From Histomonas meleagridis (Eukaryota; Parabasalia; Tritrichomonadida; Dientamoebidae), in the NCBI GenBank assembly GCA_020186115.1, contig WSYJ01000005.1, positions 365,974-429,973 of the forward strand: 64,000 nt of DNA. Reading direction: 5' to 3'. The translations under genes and the position numbers were made by a program. The notes beneath the pieces were generated by a model, which saw nothing but the letters and a program-made list of their open reading frames with translations, did no database searches and was not told the origin of the DNA. Shown here piece after piece: positions 44,801-53,068 of this stretch (the stretch's first letter is position 1; each line of letters begins with the position of its first letter).

Positions 44801-47800
44801 TTGTACTAACTTCTAAGTTACAATTATTAATAACATCGAGATCTTTCCTTAATAATTCAATTATTGATTTAACTTTAACATCATTTTGTTTGTTTAATTC
44901 TTCAATACCATTATTTAATGTAATTAAAGTTTTAGTTGATGAATATAATGCATCTGAACGTACTTTATCATCATTTGGATTTGCCTTTAATATCTTTGAA
45001 GCTTTAGCTATTTTACTTGTATTATATGTAAGATTTGAATAAAGTGATTCAACAATAACTTTTGTAGCTTCGCTTAAACTTTTATCATCTTTTAATTCCT
45101 TTAAATCTTTTGATTTTTGGATAAATATTTGAGCTGATTTAAGAACTGCTGTAGTTGAACCAGTATAAATCTTATAATGTTGTGACATCATTGTATTTCT
45201 GTTTTCACTAACTTTACTTAATGATTCTTTAACAGAATTTACAATATTTTCAATTTTACCTTCCATTTCAATAATATCATTAGTACCATCAGTAATGAAA
45301 CATATATCCTTTAATTGTTTAAGTTTAATAATTAAATCACCTAATAATGGGATAATATATTTATCAATTAATTTTTGATCTTCATTTTCAGTATAATTAC
45401 GTGCTAATTTTGTAAGATTTGTAGATATTTCTTTAAGTGATGAAATAATATTTGATGGATTAGTACCCATTTCTTGGAATTTCATATATTTCGAAATTAT
45501 AGATACTGTTAAAGCTTCAGTAGCTTCAGAGATATCAATTAAATTCTTTGATATTGCAGATATTTGACCATTATCTGATATTTGTGAATAAGAATATTGT
45601 TGTTTCTTACATAATTGTAATTCATTATTTAATGCATCTTTAGCAGAACCAAATATACCCATAATATCTCTCATTGTAGTCTTAATTTCATCATTATAAC
45701 CAGTATATTTAGTATCTAATGGATCCATTAATTGAGCCTTTTCACGTAATTCATCAATTTTACCTGTAATATTCTTAAGTTTCTCTTTAAATTCATTAGT
45801 TTCTTCTGGATTCAAATCATTTAAGTTATCATAAATAAAGTCTAATCTACGAGTAAATTCATCAAGTGAAGTACTATCTAAATGTGAATTTAATTCTTCG
45901 AAGTTATCTTTAATCTTTTCTAAAACTCTTGAAGCTCTTGTATATTTAAGACCTTCATCAGTAGTACGCCATGAATAATTATCAACTCCATCTTCTGCAC
46001 CATAAATATCTACAACTGGATCAACTTTAGTATAAGTATAATGACTATCTACAGAATCATCATAATTAGTAGAATCAAATGTAGCAAATTCTACTCTTTC
46101 AATAGGATCATCGAAATTAACATCAAATGCATTATAATTATCAAATGTAGTAACATCTACATCAAAGTTATCATAACTTGTATCTTGAATTGTAATTGCT
46201 TCAGCTGATTCTTTTTCATTACCACCTTTACGTGAGATAATATAAGATAATTGTCCACGAATTTGTTCTGCTGATTCTAAGAAAATTGAACTACTTGTAG
46301 TATAATAATACATTGTAGAGATAAAACTAACAATTGGTTGAACTTTGTCGACTTCAATAATTACATGATGATAATTCGATTGATGATCATTAAACTTCAA
46401 TATAATTTTATTTGTATCTTCAATTTCATAACTTGTAATCCATTTATAATCAAATGATGCTATGACTTTAATTTCGGTATCATCTTTAATTGATACTTCA
46501 AATGGACCTAAAAGTAAAACTGCTTCACGACGTGGACGTTTTAATGTATCAATTAAATCAGTGAAACGAATATTATATTTCTCAACACCAAATCCTTGAC
46601 GATCACAGACATAACTAATATATTTAGCAGCTGCTTCTGTTCTAGACATTGGTGGAATTGATTTTAATATATTATCAAATCTTCTTAATAAATCATTACC
46701 ACTTTGAACTGAACTTGGAATTAAATCAGTTAAATTAGTAATTTGTCTTTGTGTAACTTCAAGTGGATTTGAAGATTCATAATATAATGTATAAACTGCT
46801 AAACATAACATATCATTTTCTTGAGGGATTTGAATCTTATTATTAATTACCATACGATGACAATCTTCATAAACAGAGAATAATGTTTCATTATCAAAGA
46901 ATGCTTCTTGTGGGAAAATAAAGAATCGACGTTTGAATAAGAATTCATTAAAGTTATTTGTTTGAGAAATTACACTTTGATCGAAATATAATGGATCGAA
47001 ACCATTACCATTATTTGCATATAATGTGAAACATTCATGGAATTGATAATTGAAGTTACTTGCAATTTGTCGACAAGCTTCTTCTACATTAAGTGATATA
47101 TCTATAACATTAGTAGTAACTAAACCTGAATCATTAATAATACGGACATCTTTCAATAATTCTAAAAGATAAATCTTTGTTGAGTTTGAAATATTATATT
47201 TACCAAAGATTTGATCTGCTGGTAAAACTTGGAAATTACCATCTTCATATTGTGCTACTAATCGATAAGTCATAGCATTCTTAATATTATAATAATCTGC
47301 AAGTCTATCAATGATTGTATTAACTTTCTCAGTTAATAAATATGGGAATACTGTAGGATACCAATGACCTAATGCATTAGCAGTTTCTAAATATAATACA
47401 TTAACAATAGTTTCTCCAATTTCTTTTGTAGCTTGATGGAATGCTTTAAGTCTTTCATTTCTTTCTTGGAATTGTGGATTAACAATTTCGATAAATGTTT
47501 CAATATAATTATATATTAATGAAGCAGATTTAGTTCTAAATTGTAATTTCTTAATAACAAAGTTCTTACCATCATAAGATTTCTTTGTAAAGATAATTAA
47601 ATCTTTTAAGATCATTCGAGATTGAAGTTCTTCATAAGGGATAAATTCGATATCAGATTGACTTGGGAATTCTTTAATATCAATACCTTTAACTGATACT
47701 GATATAGTAACTGAACGATTCTTATCTTTTTGTGCATTCTTATCCTTATTTTTATCTTTCTTATCTTTCTTTTCTTTGTTTTCAGTATTTTCATCTTTAT

Positions 47801-50800
47801 TCTCTTCATCTTCAATCATTACTGCATGATAATTCTCAGCACAAGCAAATGTATTATTCATAGCTCTAGAAATAAATTCACGACAAGCTTCATTCCTTGT
47901 AGTAATTTTAGATTTATCAGTTAAAGCTTTACGAATTGTATCAATTAATGCTTGTTTAGGTTTCATACCTTTAGGTAAATAAGGTGCTAAATTAGTAGGA
48001 ATTTCAATTTTATGAGTTTCATCATCATTTGAAGGATCTGTATAAATTTGGAAGATTGCTAATTCTGCTATTTCAGTATCATTTAAGTCATGATTACCAG
48101 ATAATACTGTAGAACGAACATCTTGATAATAAGTATTCATTAAAACGTCAAATGAAAGTTCATCAATAAATGGATTAATTAAGAAATAACGATGTTTAAA
48201 GATTAAGTTTGGCATTTTACGTGTTTTAATTTGTTCATAAATAGATAATTGATACATTAATGGTTGTAAAACACCTTCTTCTTCAAAGAATAAAGAATAA
48301 CCTATATAATCATCAATAGAAAATTGTAATGCAATTTTAGGTATTAAATCTGCTACAGTATTAGTAATATCAATGAAGAAGTTCTTTTTAACTCTTGAAG
48401 AATTTTGTACTGTAATTTCAAAGTTAACACTAAAGACTTGTAATACCATATCATCATAAGGATTCATTTTACCGAAATATTCATCATGATAAAGCCAACG
48501 TTTATGATCAGTAGTATATTGTAATAAACATAAATATTGACCTTTAGTATTAAGTTTAAGATGTTTAGCTGCAAGTGAAGCAACTTTATCACCTGTTTGA
48601 CGTTTATCAAATGAGAATTTATGACTTTGTGCATTTTCTTTAGTAACTTCTTCATTACCTTTATATAATAATACATTAATTTTTTCAATGTTTTGTAATT
48701 TACCATCTCCACTTGTAGTTTTACTTACATCAGTAATAATTCTTTGATATTCTTCAATTGTAGAACTAATCTTAGATACTATACCTTCTGATTCTATATC
48801 AGCATAAAGCAAAGGTTCAAATGGTGATGAAGTATATCTAAATGATAAGAATGGATCTAATACATCAGGTGAAATTAATTTCTTATAATCAATAGTAATA
48901 TATTGTTCTTTACCATTAGGATCACTAAAGATAATTGAAGTTGGTGAAATTAAAACTTGAATATTACGACGTACAGTCTTCTTAGGATTAGAATTATCTT
49001 CATAAATAGCAGGATAATATTCACAACCAAATGTAGGTATTTTACGAGCTAATTGTACATATTTCTCTAATGCTACATCTTTATCAGTAATTGGTTCTGT
49101 TGTGAAATATTTAATTAATTGTTTATTATAACCTGATTTACATTTAATATTACGTGGTAATAATGGTGTAATATCATTAGGTACTGTTTGAGGTGTAACA
49201 GGGACATTAGAATTAGGGAATAATGAATAATAAGCTAAATGAATTGCATCTTCAACAGATATTTGAATTCCACTTGTTAATATATGTTCTTTAATATCAT
49301 TAAATGTAGCAAGTTTAGAAGCAACTGTAATAAAATCGATTTGAGAAATAGCAAAGAATCTACGCTTGAATAATAAGTTTTCATAATGTACAGTTTGTTC
49401 TGGTAATGATAAATTCAAGTCAAGAGGTTTAGGATCACCACCATCTTCTGGTATAGTATATAAAGTATAACCTTTACATAAAGTAGTATTAAATTTATGA
49501 CTAATAACTTGTACTAAATCACGGACTTTCATTGATATATCAAGTCTAATTTTCTTTTCAACATTTAATGAATTTACAACACTAATAATTGGGAATCGTG
49601 GAATTACAAATAAAATTGAACCACGAACAGGTTTAGCATCTCCAAGTTTACCATCAGGTTGAATAAATCTAAAGATTCTATCATGAATATTAATCATAAT
49701 TGCATAATCATCTTTTCCTGGTTCTTTAGGTATGACTAAGTTTAATCTAAGTGATAATTGCTTAATAATATCATCAAATCTTGTAGCAAGTTCAAGCCAT
49801 ACACGATCTAAACCACTTGCACGTTGTAATGAGTTTGTAGGTTGTAAATCAATCATAGGTGAATGAGATACACCATTCTCATCAATCCATATACCTTGTA
49901 ATTTCTGACTATCTTCAAGAACTCTCTTGTTATCAGAAATTTGTCTTTCGACAATTAATTCACGGAAAATTGTTAATGATCCTGATATAAGCATTGATAA
50001 TTCTACAACACGTTTAGTCTTAAATTCAATTGTACTTAATTCAGTTGTGTTTTCTTTACCATAAATAACTTGAACTCTTTTAGAATCCGTCTTAAGATTA
50101 ATAACAAATTTATAAGGAATTGTTAATATTCGTTTGTTGTTTTCTTCAACAAATAAATAAATCGGACATACAAATAAATATCCATCATGTGGTCGACTTT
50201 TAGCTGGTAAAGGTCGATATAAAACATGAAATGTATGTGCACCAAATCTTGGTAAATCTCTAACAATTCGAATATAACGACGAATTGCATTAATATTATC
50301 CATCTTTTCATATTTAGCAAGTCGTTGTTTAAATTTAGCAAGAATTTTAGAATTAACTTTAAAGTTTGATGGTACTATACTTGCAAATTTATCAGGATTA
50401 AAGTATGATGTATCACCAGGTACTTTAGCTTCAATTAATACTGATAATATAGCAACTTCTATAACTTGATCTTCTGTCATACCACAATCATTATTATTAA
50501 TATAATCTTTACATTCAATATATGCATATTTAGCTGCAGCAGCAGATGAAAGATCATCACGTGTTAATGTCATATATTGTCTCTTAAAGTAAAGTTTTAC
50601 ATCGTCAACAGTTTTACTTTCAAAATCAGTACATTGTTCTGGAATAGATAAACGTGGATCTAATGCGACTAAATTTGCTCGATATTGTTGAGTTCTTTGT
50701 TTTTGTGATTGTTCTGATTCTTCTTTTTCTCTAAATATAGAATAACCAATGATTTTTGGCATATGAAGTTTTGTAAATATTTGACCAATAATAGTTCGAA

Positions 50801-52736
50801 TAGGTTCTGATAAATCTGGATTTTTGAATATAACTGCTTTAACAGTACCATCTGTTAATTTAAATCGAATTTGTTGTTGTACACGTATAATATTAATTGT
50901 CATTCCATCATCAATACCTAATGTGCCAATGAATTGATCTGGTTTTGGCCAAATTGCTTGTCCATATTTATGAATTAAAATCTTTTGATCAGGATATTCT
51001 TTTTCATTAAGATAACGTAACGCAAGTTTAAGTACTTGTTCAGCAGTAAACTTCCTATCATAAACAAATAATTCACCTTCTCCTGGTTTACTTGGACCAT
51101 TAGTTGTATGTAAACCAATTTTATCTTCTTCATCAATTGTATCAATCGAAATTTGTTTGTTTTGTACCTTCTTAAGAACACGTTCTTCAAAGATTTGTTT
51201 TGTAATTGATGAATATTGATTAATATATGATAAAAATATATTAAACTTACGTTCAAATCGTAATTCTACTGATACTGGTACTCTACCTTCATTTAAATAA
51301 TTAATTGTAACTGTTGGTTCATTAACTTCAATACCTCTAATACGGAAATATGGGATATTTGCATTAATAATCTTTGTCTTACGATTAATAATAGCTAATC
51401 GAATTGGTGAAAAATGTGCATATACTTGAATCTTATCTTTTTGATCATGAGTTTTTTGAATAAATGTACATGAAAATTGGATAGATGCTAAATCTGGTAT
51501 ACGTCGAGCTTTGCCTAAGAACATACGGATAGCATTAATTTGATCGGAAGGTTTTGGATGTGAATCGAAATATGTTAATGCAGGTTTTAACATTGAATCA
51601 TTAATATATCCTTGGAAACGTGGTGAGAAAAGTTTCTTTTGTTCAGGTTGTTTCGATGGATCACATAGTATAGCTAAAGCTGCAAGTTCAATTGCTTCAT
51701 CTGGTGTAATATAACTATCCTTGTTTACAAGTGCTTCTAACATATCTCGATATGCAATTAATGCATTTTCAAGTGAGCAAAATGTTTCTTTCGAAAATAC
51801 AAAATACATTCTTCGGAATTGTAATTCTTCAAAGTTATTTCGTTGTTGTGGAATGGATAATTGTCCATCAAGTGGCTCAAATTCATTATCACGTTTAACA
51901 TTAACTAATGTATACCCACGATAATCGGCAAAGCAAACATCATTAGCAATATATTGAACAACATCATTAACCGGTTTGGTAATATCAATCAAAAATGAAT
52001 TAGTCCCAAAATGTGGACAATAGATAGACAGTGATTGGTTCTTCTTAAATACGCGGATAAGCATACCATCAACCGGATTGAAGTATTCAAGGTTACGATC
52101 TTCATCAAACCATTTGATCACAGCTGGAGAGAAGCATAAAAGAATGGAATATTGACCTTTGGCACGTTGATGTAAATAACTAAGAGCACGTTGAACCATA
52201 ACAGCAAATGGAAATGAAACTTCGTATTGACATTCAATTCCTTTATCATCTTTAAAGCCATAAACGGTAAATAGATTGATCTTCTTTGACGTACCTTCAT
52301 TCCTGTTCATGCGCATGTCATTGTTATCATTAAGAAGTGATTTGGTTTGAATGTTGAGGTTGATATCATCGCCAATATTAACTTCATTACGAAGAAGTTC
52401 TGGTGTAGCACCTGTCTTAAGCTCTGGGAGTGCAACTGGTGGAAGTTCTGGGATTTCTTCTGTGAATGGAAGTGGAGTATTTTGAGGGACAATATAAATC
52501 GAATCGCCATCATTTACACCTTGAACTGATAAAGGAACGTTTAGCTGAATGTAGTAACTTGTTTGCTTTGGGGTAACTACTATTATAGTGAGTTCATTAG
52601 GTTTATAAGGGATTTTCAAGTTGTAGCAACCTACCATAAGCATTTGGAAACCTGTGAAATCAGTACTATATCTGAATGGCTTTCCATTCGAGTCAGTAAT
52701 AGACGTTGATGTCTTGAGGGTGACAATCGAATCCAT
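35883..52736 (-). CDS. Giant talin-like protein: five tandem FERM heads, long helical rod, talin-like C-terminal helix
   Basis: One uninterrupted frame encodes 5617 residues. The first ~2150 form five head modules, each with two ubiquitin-like folds (F0/F1-like), a helical F2 and a PH-like F3. The end of the second ubiquitin-like fold recurs as FRRMYFVF (~308), FKRQYMTL (~717), FKRRFFAI (~1124), FKHRYFLI (~1514) and FKRRFFIF (~1935), preceded by GYxL and LSIPEQ-like motifs. The fifth F3 (SFDYKWITSYEIEDTNKIILKF) resembles talin F3. An acidic, Asp/Tyr-rich linker (~2180-2250) leads to a ~3300-residue helical-bundle rod rich in Asn, Gln, Ile and Ser. The C-terminus has a Lys/Ala hinge (KAAAAGGKR) and a charged helix (KRLELESRVIKARIIL) like the dimerisation helix after talin I/LWEQ domains. 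Talins link membranes to actin; this role is inferred. ATG and TAA are clear. Confidence 0.85.
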   Translation of the reverse strand: MDSIVTLKTSTSITDSNGKPFRYSTDFTGFQMLMVGCYNLKIPYKPNELTIIVVTPKQTSYYIQLNVPLSVQGVNDGDSIYIVPQNTPLPFTEEIPELPPVALPELKTGATPELLRNEVNIGDDINLNIQTKSLLNDNNDMRMNRNEGTSKKINLFTVYGFKDDKGIECQYEVSFPFAVMVQRALSYLHQRAKGQYSILLCFSPAVIKWFDEDRNLEYFNPVDGMLIRVFKKNQSLSIYCPHFGTNSFLIDITKPVNDVVQYIANDVCFADYRGYTLVNVKRDNEFEPLDGQLSIPQQRNNFEELQFRRMYFVFSKETFCSLENALIAYRDMLEALVNKDSYITPDEAIELAALAILCDPSKQPEQKKLFSPRFQGYINDSMLKPALTYFDSHPKPSDQINAIRMFLGKARRIPDLASIQFSCTFIQKTHDQKDKIQVYAHFSPIRLAIINRKTKIINANIPYFRIRGIEVNEPTVTINYLNEGRVPVSVELRFERKFNIFLSYINQYSSITKQIFEERVLKKVQNKQISIDTIDEEDKIGLHTTNGPSKPGEGELFVYDRKFTAEQVLKLALRYLNEKEYPDQKILIHKYGQAIWPKPDQFIGTLGIDDGMTINIIRVQQQIRFKLTDGTVKAVIFKNPDLSEPIRTIIGQIFTKLHMPKIIGYSIFREKEESEQSQKQRTQQYRANLVALDPRLSIPEQCTDFESKTVDDVKLYFKRQYMTLTRDDLSSAAAAKYAYIECKDYINNNDCGMTEDQVIEVAILSVLIEAKVPGDTSYFNPDKFASIVPSNFKVNSKILAKFKQRLAKYEKMDNINAIRRYIRIVRDLPRFGAHTFHVLYRPLPAKSRPHDGYLFVCPIYLFVEENNKRILTIPYKFVINLKTDSKRVQVIYGKENTTELSTIEFKTKRVVELSMLISGSLTIFRELIVERQISDNKRVLEDSQKLQGIWIDENGVSHSPMIDLQPTNSLQRASGLDRVWLELATRFDDIIKQLSLRLNLVIPKEPGKDDYAIMINIHDRIFRFIQPDGKLGDAKPVRGSILFVIPRFPIISVVNSLNVEKKIRLDISMKVRDLVQVISHKFNTTLCKGYTLYTIPEDGGDPKPLDLNLSLPEQTVHYENLLFKRRFFAISQIDFITVASKLATFNDIKEHILTSGIQISVEDAIHLAYYSLFPNSNVPVTPQTVPNDITPLLPRNIKCKSGYNKQLIKYFTTEPITDKDVALEKYVQLARKIPTFGCEYYPAIYEDNSNPKKTVRRNIQVLISPTSIIFSDPNGKEQYITIDYKKLISPDVLDPFLSFRYTSSPFEPLLYADIESEGIVSKISSTIEEYQRIITDVSKTTSGDGKLQNIEKINVLLYKGNEEVTKENAQSHKFSFDKRQTGDKVASLAAKHLKLNTKGQYLCLLQYTTDHKRWLYHDEYFGKMNPYDDMVLQVFSVNFEITVQNSSRVKKNFFIDITNTVADLIPKIALQFSIDDYIGYSLFFEEEGVLQPLMYQLSIYEQIKTRKMPNLIFKHRYFLINPFIDELSFDVLMNTYYQDVRSTVLSGNHDLNDTEIAELAIFQIYTDPSNDDETHKIEIPTNLAPYLPKGMKPKQALIDTIRKALTDKSKITTRNEACREFISRAMNNTFACAENYHAVMIEDEENKDENTENKEKKDKKDKNKDKNAQKDKNRSVTISVSVKGIDIKEFPSQSDIEFIPYEELQSRMILKDLIIFTKKSYDGKNFVIKKLQFRTKSASLIYNYIETFIEIVNPQFQERNERLKAFHQATKEIGETIVNVLYLETANALGHWYPTVFPYLLTEKVNTIIDRLADYYNIKNAMTYRLVAQYEDGNFQVLPADQIFGKYNISNSTKIYLLELLKDVRIINDSGLVTTNVIDISLNVEEACRQIASNFNYQFHECFTLYANNGNGFDPLYFDQSVISQTNNFNEFLFKRRFFIFPQEAFFDNETLFSVYEDCHRMVINNKIQIPQENDMLCLAVYTLYYESSNPLEVTQRQITNLTDLIPSSVQSGNDLLRRFDNILKSIPPMSRTEAAAKYISYVCDRQGFGVEKYNIRFTDLIDTLKRPRREAVLLLGPFEVSIKDDTEIKVIASFDYKWITSYEIEDTNKIILKFNDHQSNYHHVIIEVDKVQPIVSFISTMYYYTTSSSIFLESAEQIRGQLSYIISRKGGNEKESAEAITIQDTSYDNFDVDVTTFDNYNAFDVNFDDPIERVEFATFDSTNYDDSVDSHYTYTKVDPVVDIYGAEDGVDNYSWRTTDEGLKYTRASRVLEKIKDNFEELNSHLDSTSLDEFTRRLDFIYDNLNDLNPEETNEFKEKLKNITGKIDELREKAQLMDPLDTKYTGYNDEIKTTMRDIMGIFGSAKDALNNELQLCKKQQYSYSQISDNGQISAISKNLIDISEATEALTVSIISKYMKFQEMGTNPSNIISSLKEISTNLTKLARNYTENEDQKLIDKYIIPLLGDLIIKLKQLKDICFITDGTNDIIEMEGKIENIVNSVKESLSKVSENRNTMMSQHYKIYTGSTTAVLKSAQIFIQKSKDLKELKDDKSLSEATKVIVESLYSNLTYNTSKIAKASKILKANPNDDKVRSDALYSSTKTLITLNNGIEELNKQNDVKVKSIIELLRKDLDVINNCNLEVSTISITPQNVSRLQSDLSLILTSTDKIDDLSLSKLKADEKKFIDTTISSIKTFHSKLEGLIPRFEDFPSSGDLVYAIQTIALDAYKKLPDISKTITLQQKASNDPLHQILYERLYSDLNATLIETIPTEEFMKCQHIVQFHQAQAELFQLTNTMHKTGDEDMVKNYNELYTKLQQRTKSVEEIYFDGYEYRKHLHAKPFSQNYIQDAENYIDKVQKSLTHVQNLIFEYPAIGDLDLIIGSVINYFDSAKKALKNTQISYYRPKPSKEFITKATNIIQESIEVLAKILNSDETLTNPMLADQLKSEIEFLQKQKNKIPKIADKTDLFYHTIEKIEEHMNQREIVNAADNQNIPLNNTVRKYKEILKVPPPTIEVTKGCLKEFIPTLDKLQETINNISKSEKVKDNNESQTIFNEWVNAIQQVKHSVSSHINQKDYNDQLALNDKDAILNLQAKISMLPPNIRQLIPKELNEKLAQEISQFVQKGNDAVNCVRHLPNVQMPEIDAKQFHKIDSEAEIQESIPEISIQIREFKNILNEIHASPLLLPHPQTKELVHQMIQNLGKIDEEISNNINNEKLLTEKMTRLRDSLLFVTSTTELISPVLGMNKLHDSAKTIQYNTNNVLRYLMKPHMTPESSKEFEKSLLDTIKKVEKDWNTAKQNIDGLPDNVKTMINALSASLSYANSSLSKMKPRQKQAFCDDLYSSIYTTLPQLFKQSECDDLIDPLLSLFEVTSKFTSKPHVDIRITAPLIINKQILPEETLSGLDDQVVDLIDITNENISGEIYDNYSDSLSMIYDHQDLLPIYVTYASSILQPIFMKHSLNKLIDAQKIISCTDKSAKQRTRHLELSTITTTIKAAKCIETLRNLMKYIDEIFNDSNSFTNDSACYYYKSTQKALQNVDTKMLINCQSISAAILNYSTMHELQTNVSLLIQSTENEKDLDSVIQPIVECFNEYSQLVYQTDLIFSALFHNELSSLICTIDELRLTEKKIPKEVFRKIHGFINDLSTKDYLLYFDPVQMNALSIKYKQFIKESIPIILNNITNKNVILEQQKILSSINPVIQYWERYPNSFDGVRLGNEINSSLYILEKQLSVCQYSMPQQQFIYDFNLPKSQINYIDIISSIDSSINTAAKACSQLFNSITPETFAQQQQVILNSLEHLKGLIGEHYPMNYSDKSINLIESNRVISQKDILLNLIDDKVCLDIAKNAFSQLEQSIKIIQQNQEQQKQKEVDNTKKLELENIQSIGKLSIIDIDQDNIKKNISEALNIEIISQDQQELFITTFLKSSLENMIHSLQQEQLCQFPNILKKINNLNTINIKPNQFEENKNQILRQFETLNNLQKLKEIQSQMTPNQIIENQALLSNIIINLLSPNCKLIFDSYIRQNKDMEQHIFDSLFNYYPNETINSKPINGNPIIHGFSDLILLSQSLISILHEICVVNQQIYKFISTPEGQKVLETPISSQLLLEIQQTIQTLIDLEKSKDNLDMYIKNLSLEQCIRIHRIIYHTLTLINENSINYNFTSTSHNIKQIIRQINIKQQEIIKQNQKALVFEFLDPSLIFRTLYSNAFKITYLYFIIKLISVYNKLISNNPNSKEDIISQDLIKKNLSIIKKLTFLNEKELSNKLNSLSNATEVIQSIQAQLIHLTQSSFIQEISKYVPDFNDAIQQGFQSLLLQEHNNKAISISSQELLVSMSSIQSNNIFNFISKLTLNNSDSQQILKLIEDNPEIKAKLNECEKRMKEITSDQLLSAKIIVSKIHDLYIKSPEEILNQFKPEEILDAYGLMKYELCESIKSIDEHALTVYKKNEIFDRAALIQRQTKDHSYSLIKPDESKTIIENCQKLQTIYDVITDLREIQQLILQENNSFVELSKENIKKLSTNDAMKLQNKINDFYKLNENKDELKALVSQNSIEDNYMIYSLIDDLTNVLQNNIQQVYSDDKLNIISNGISKQKDVDLLNVEINSSDLTKKIEISQEYSNRCALCSQLTLLSAKINELPSMKNAKLVSNSIPLQDVQQANDMAIKLLPIMNSPEAINTMISGVSTQDLTNRLAVINELCQILLPKDQNNNSLFDTELKVLSIDEITNVNLYQKASHIEITNAVVDALTSMIQVFPTMSQLSNDECKEIFVSENTTAIKLLTNLLHSSTPSYSQVKQLIEISPQLITSMTKVILQLNQQLKNKFDDPMRSFELIKKLAISSVDAPNNPKDGTEYRKSLAELLNNLKVAQAVTEMNNKEEDLHEKAMQTIANLHRAIQRRDIEEINGCLIDIQALNVRTNEAGNNIQFIKEVTSKIIGLQPKVLDIYSTQGKLDDQLIKQSDDLCKLLEQIINKETNDPFKTVNEIKSFQSVGKQFVNTKQTLQKYTKSLAKGFQEKDVMATDKSINNIIKLISLMESSAIKGANVSNCKSQQAIKDLLKMTRTTALAIKGLFELKENSAVSLTTVKRSTRSFVRVVDSINDMIDEQEYWDKDKPVEEIDNKKLEFLQNVSKAISFSLSTLTARSEAKIPETYKAIMDKQQNEVKSIIASLKKASESLLKLNKDKSAESDFNNCLNTFITQIELCSSASNTEVESMADNIYVLTGSMTELETALMRLTTIAQLHPDTVNAEKLPRSFEMPSVPDTKISISKANEDLIKFIKEYQTEESKFVSIINTTNNDQLTNKLLDLIPLMEKIVKQILIVSVKTFTLRLQTALTGCATTIVLNFDQLIKGLHSKLLLRGDWSQTSTNTLKQIKLNLDSVLDHSKEAVEISLKESSTRDSYVVKVMAVAQPIQDITTTITDCHKKIESKPSSMTREWAMQTLAIGSSLTNTILKVIMHAKDHPQTQNIDNLLKHGQTISTIIPPLINAVNEIADGKHKEPETIVIEQINKLQTLCKDFLGSIKNDADKTEEKTLNDTLKMILQNAQQLSSMAETSLNNRRAQAKAAAAGGKRTKAGTRQMSAATKTTLLKRLELESRVIKARIILAKNEARLQALDQK
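46260..52736 (-). other. Region encoding the five FERM-like head modules
   Basis: Approximate module bounds on the minus strand are 52736-51170, 51100-49900, 49850-48730, 48700-47450 and 47420-46260. The conserved FKRRFF-type strand recurs near 51815, 50585, 49365, 48194 and 46930, a spacing of 390-421 codons. F3 domains start with an R-x-x-P-x-F-G-like turn: LPRFGAHTFHVLYR in module 2, IPTFGCEYYPAIYE in module 3, FGVEKYNIRF in module 5. Modules are well diverged, so the duplications are old and not assembly artefacts. Confidence 0.8.
47705..47815 (-). other. Lys/Glu/Asn-rich low-complexity insert in the fourth F3 domain
   Basis: This part of the giant gene encodes a ~35-residue highly charged tract of alternating KDK, NKE and KDKN words between the first two strands of the fourth F3-like domain. 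The other four modules have no comparable insert. It is probably a disordered loop on the domain surface. Confidence 0.75.
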
Positions 52737-53068
52737 ACAAAAAATAATTCAATTCTGAATTCAATTTTTCCCGAAATTCGACAGATTTCATATCACAACC
52801 GATGGAAAACTGCTTTCGTAATTCAAATAAAAGATTATCTCATGACATGTCATTTATTTAATTTCGAGATCAAAATAAAAATTTTTCATAAAATCTAAAT
52901 AAAAAACATTTTAATGTTTGTAAACTTGCTATGACAATAATCATTATCGATATCATCATTTTTAATTACATTTTTAATGAGCAATAAATGATTATAATAA
53001 ATCTTAAATGTTCGTCAGCAGTTAAAAAAATACAACACTTTTATAAAAATAGATGACTGTTGATCAAA
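52737..53068. other. Promoter-side spacer of the giant gene
   Basis: This 332-base AT-rich spacer lies between the giant gene's ATG and the stop of the small acidic gene upstream on the same strand. No initiator matching TCA-pyrimidine-A/T was found within 30 bases of the start. Confidence 0.4.
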
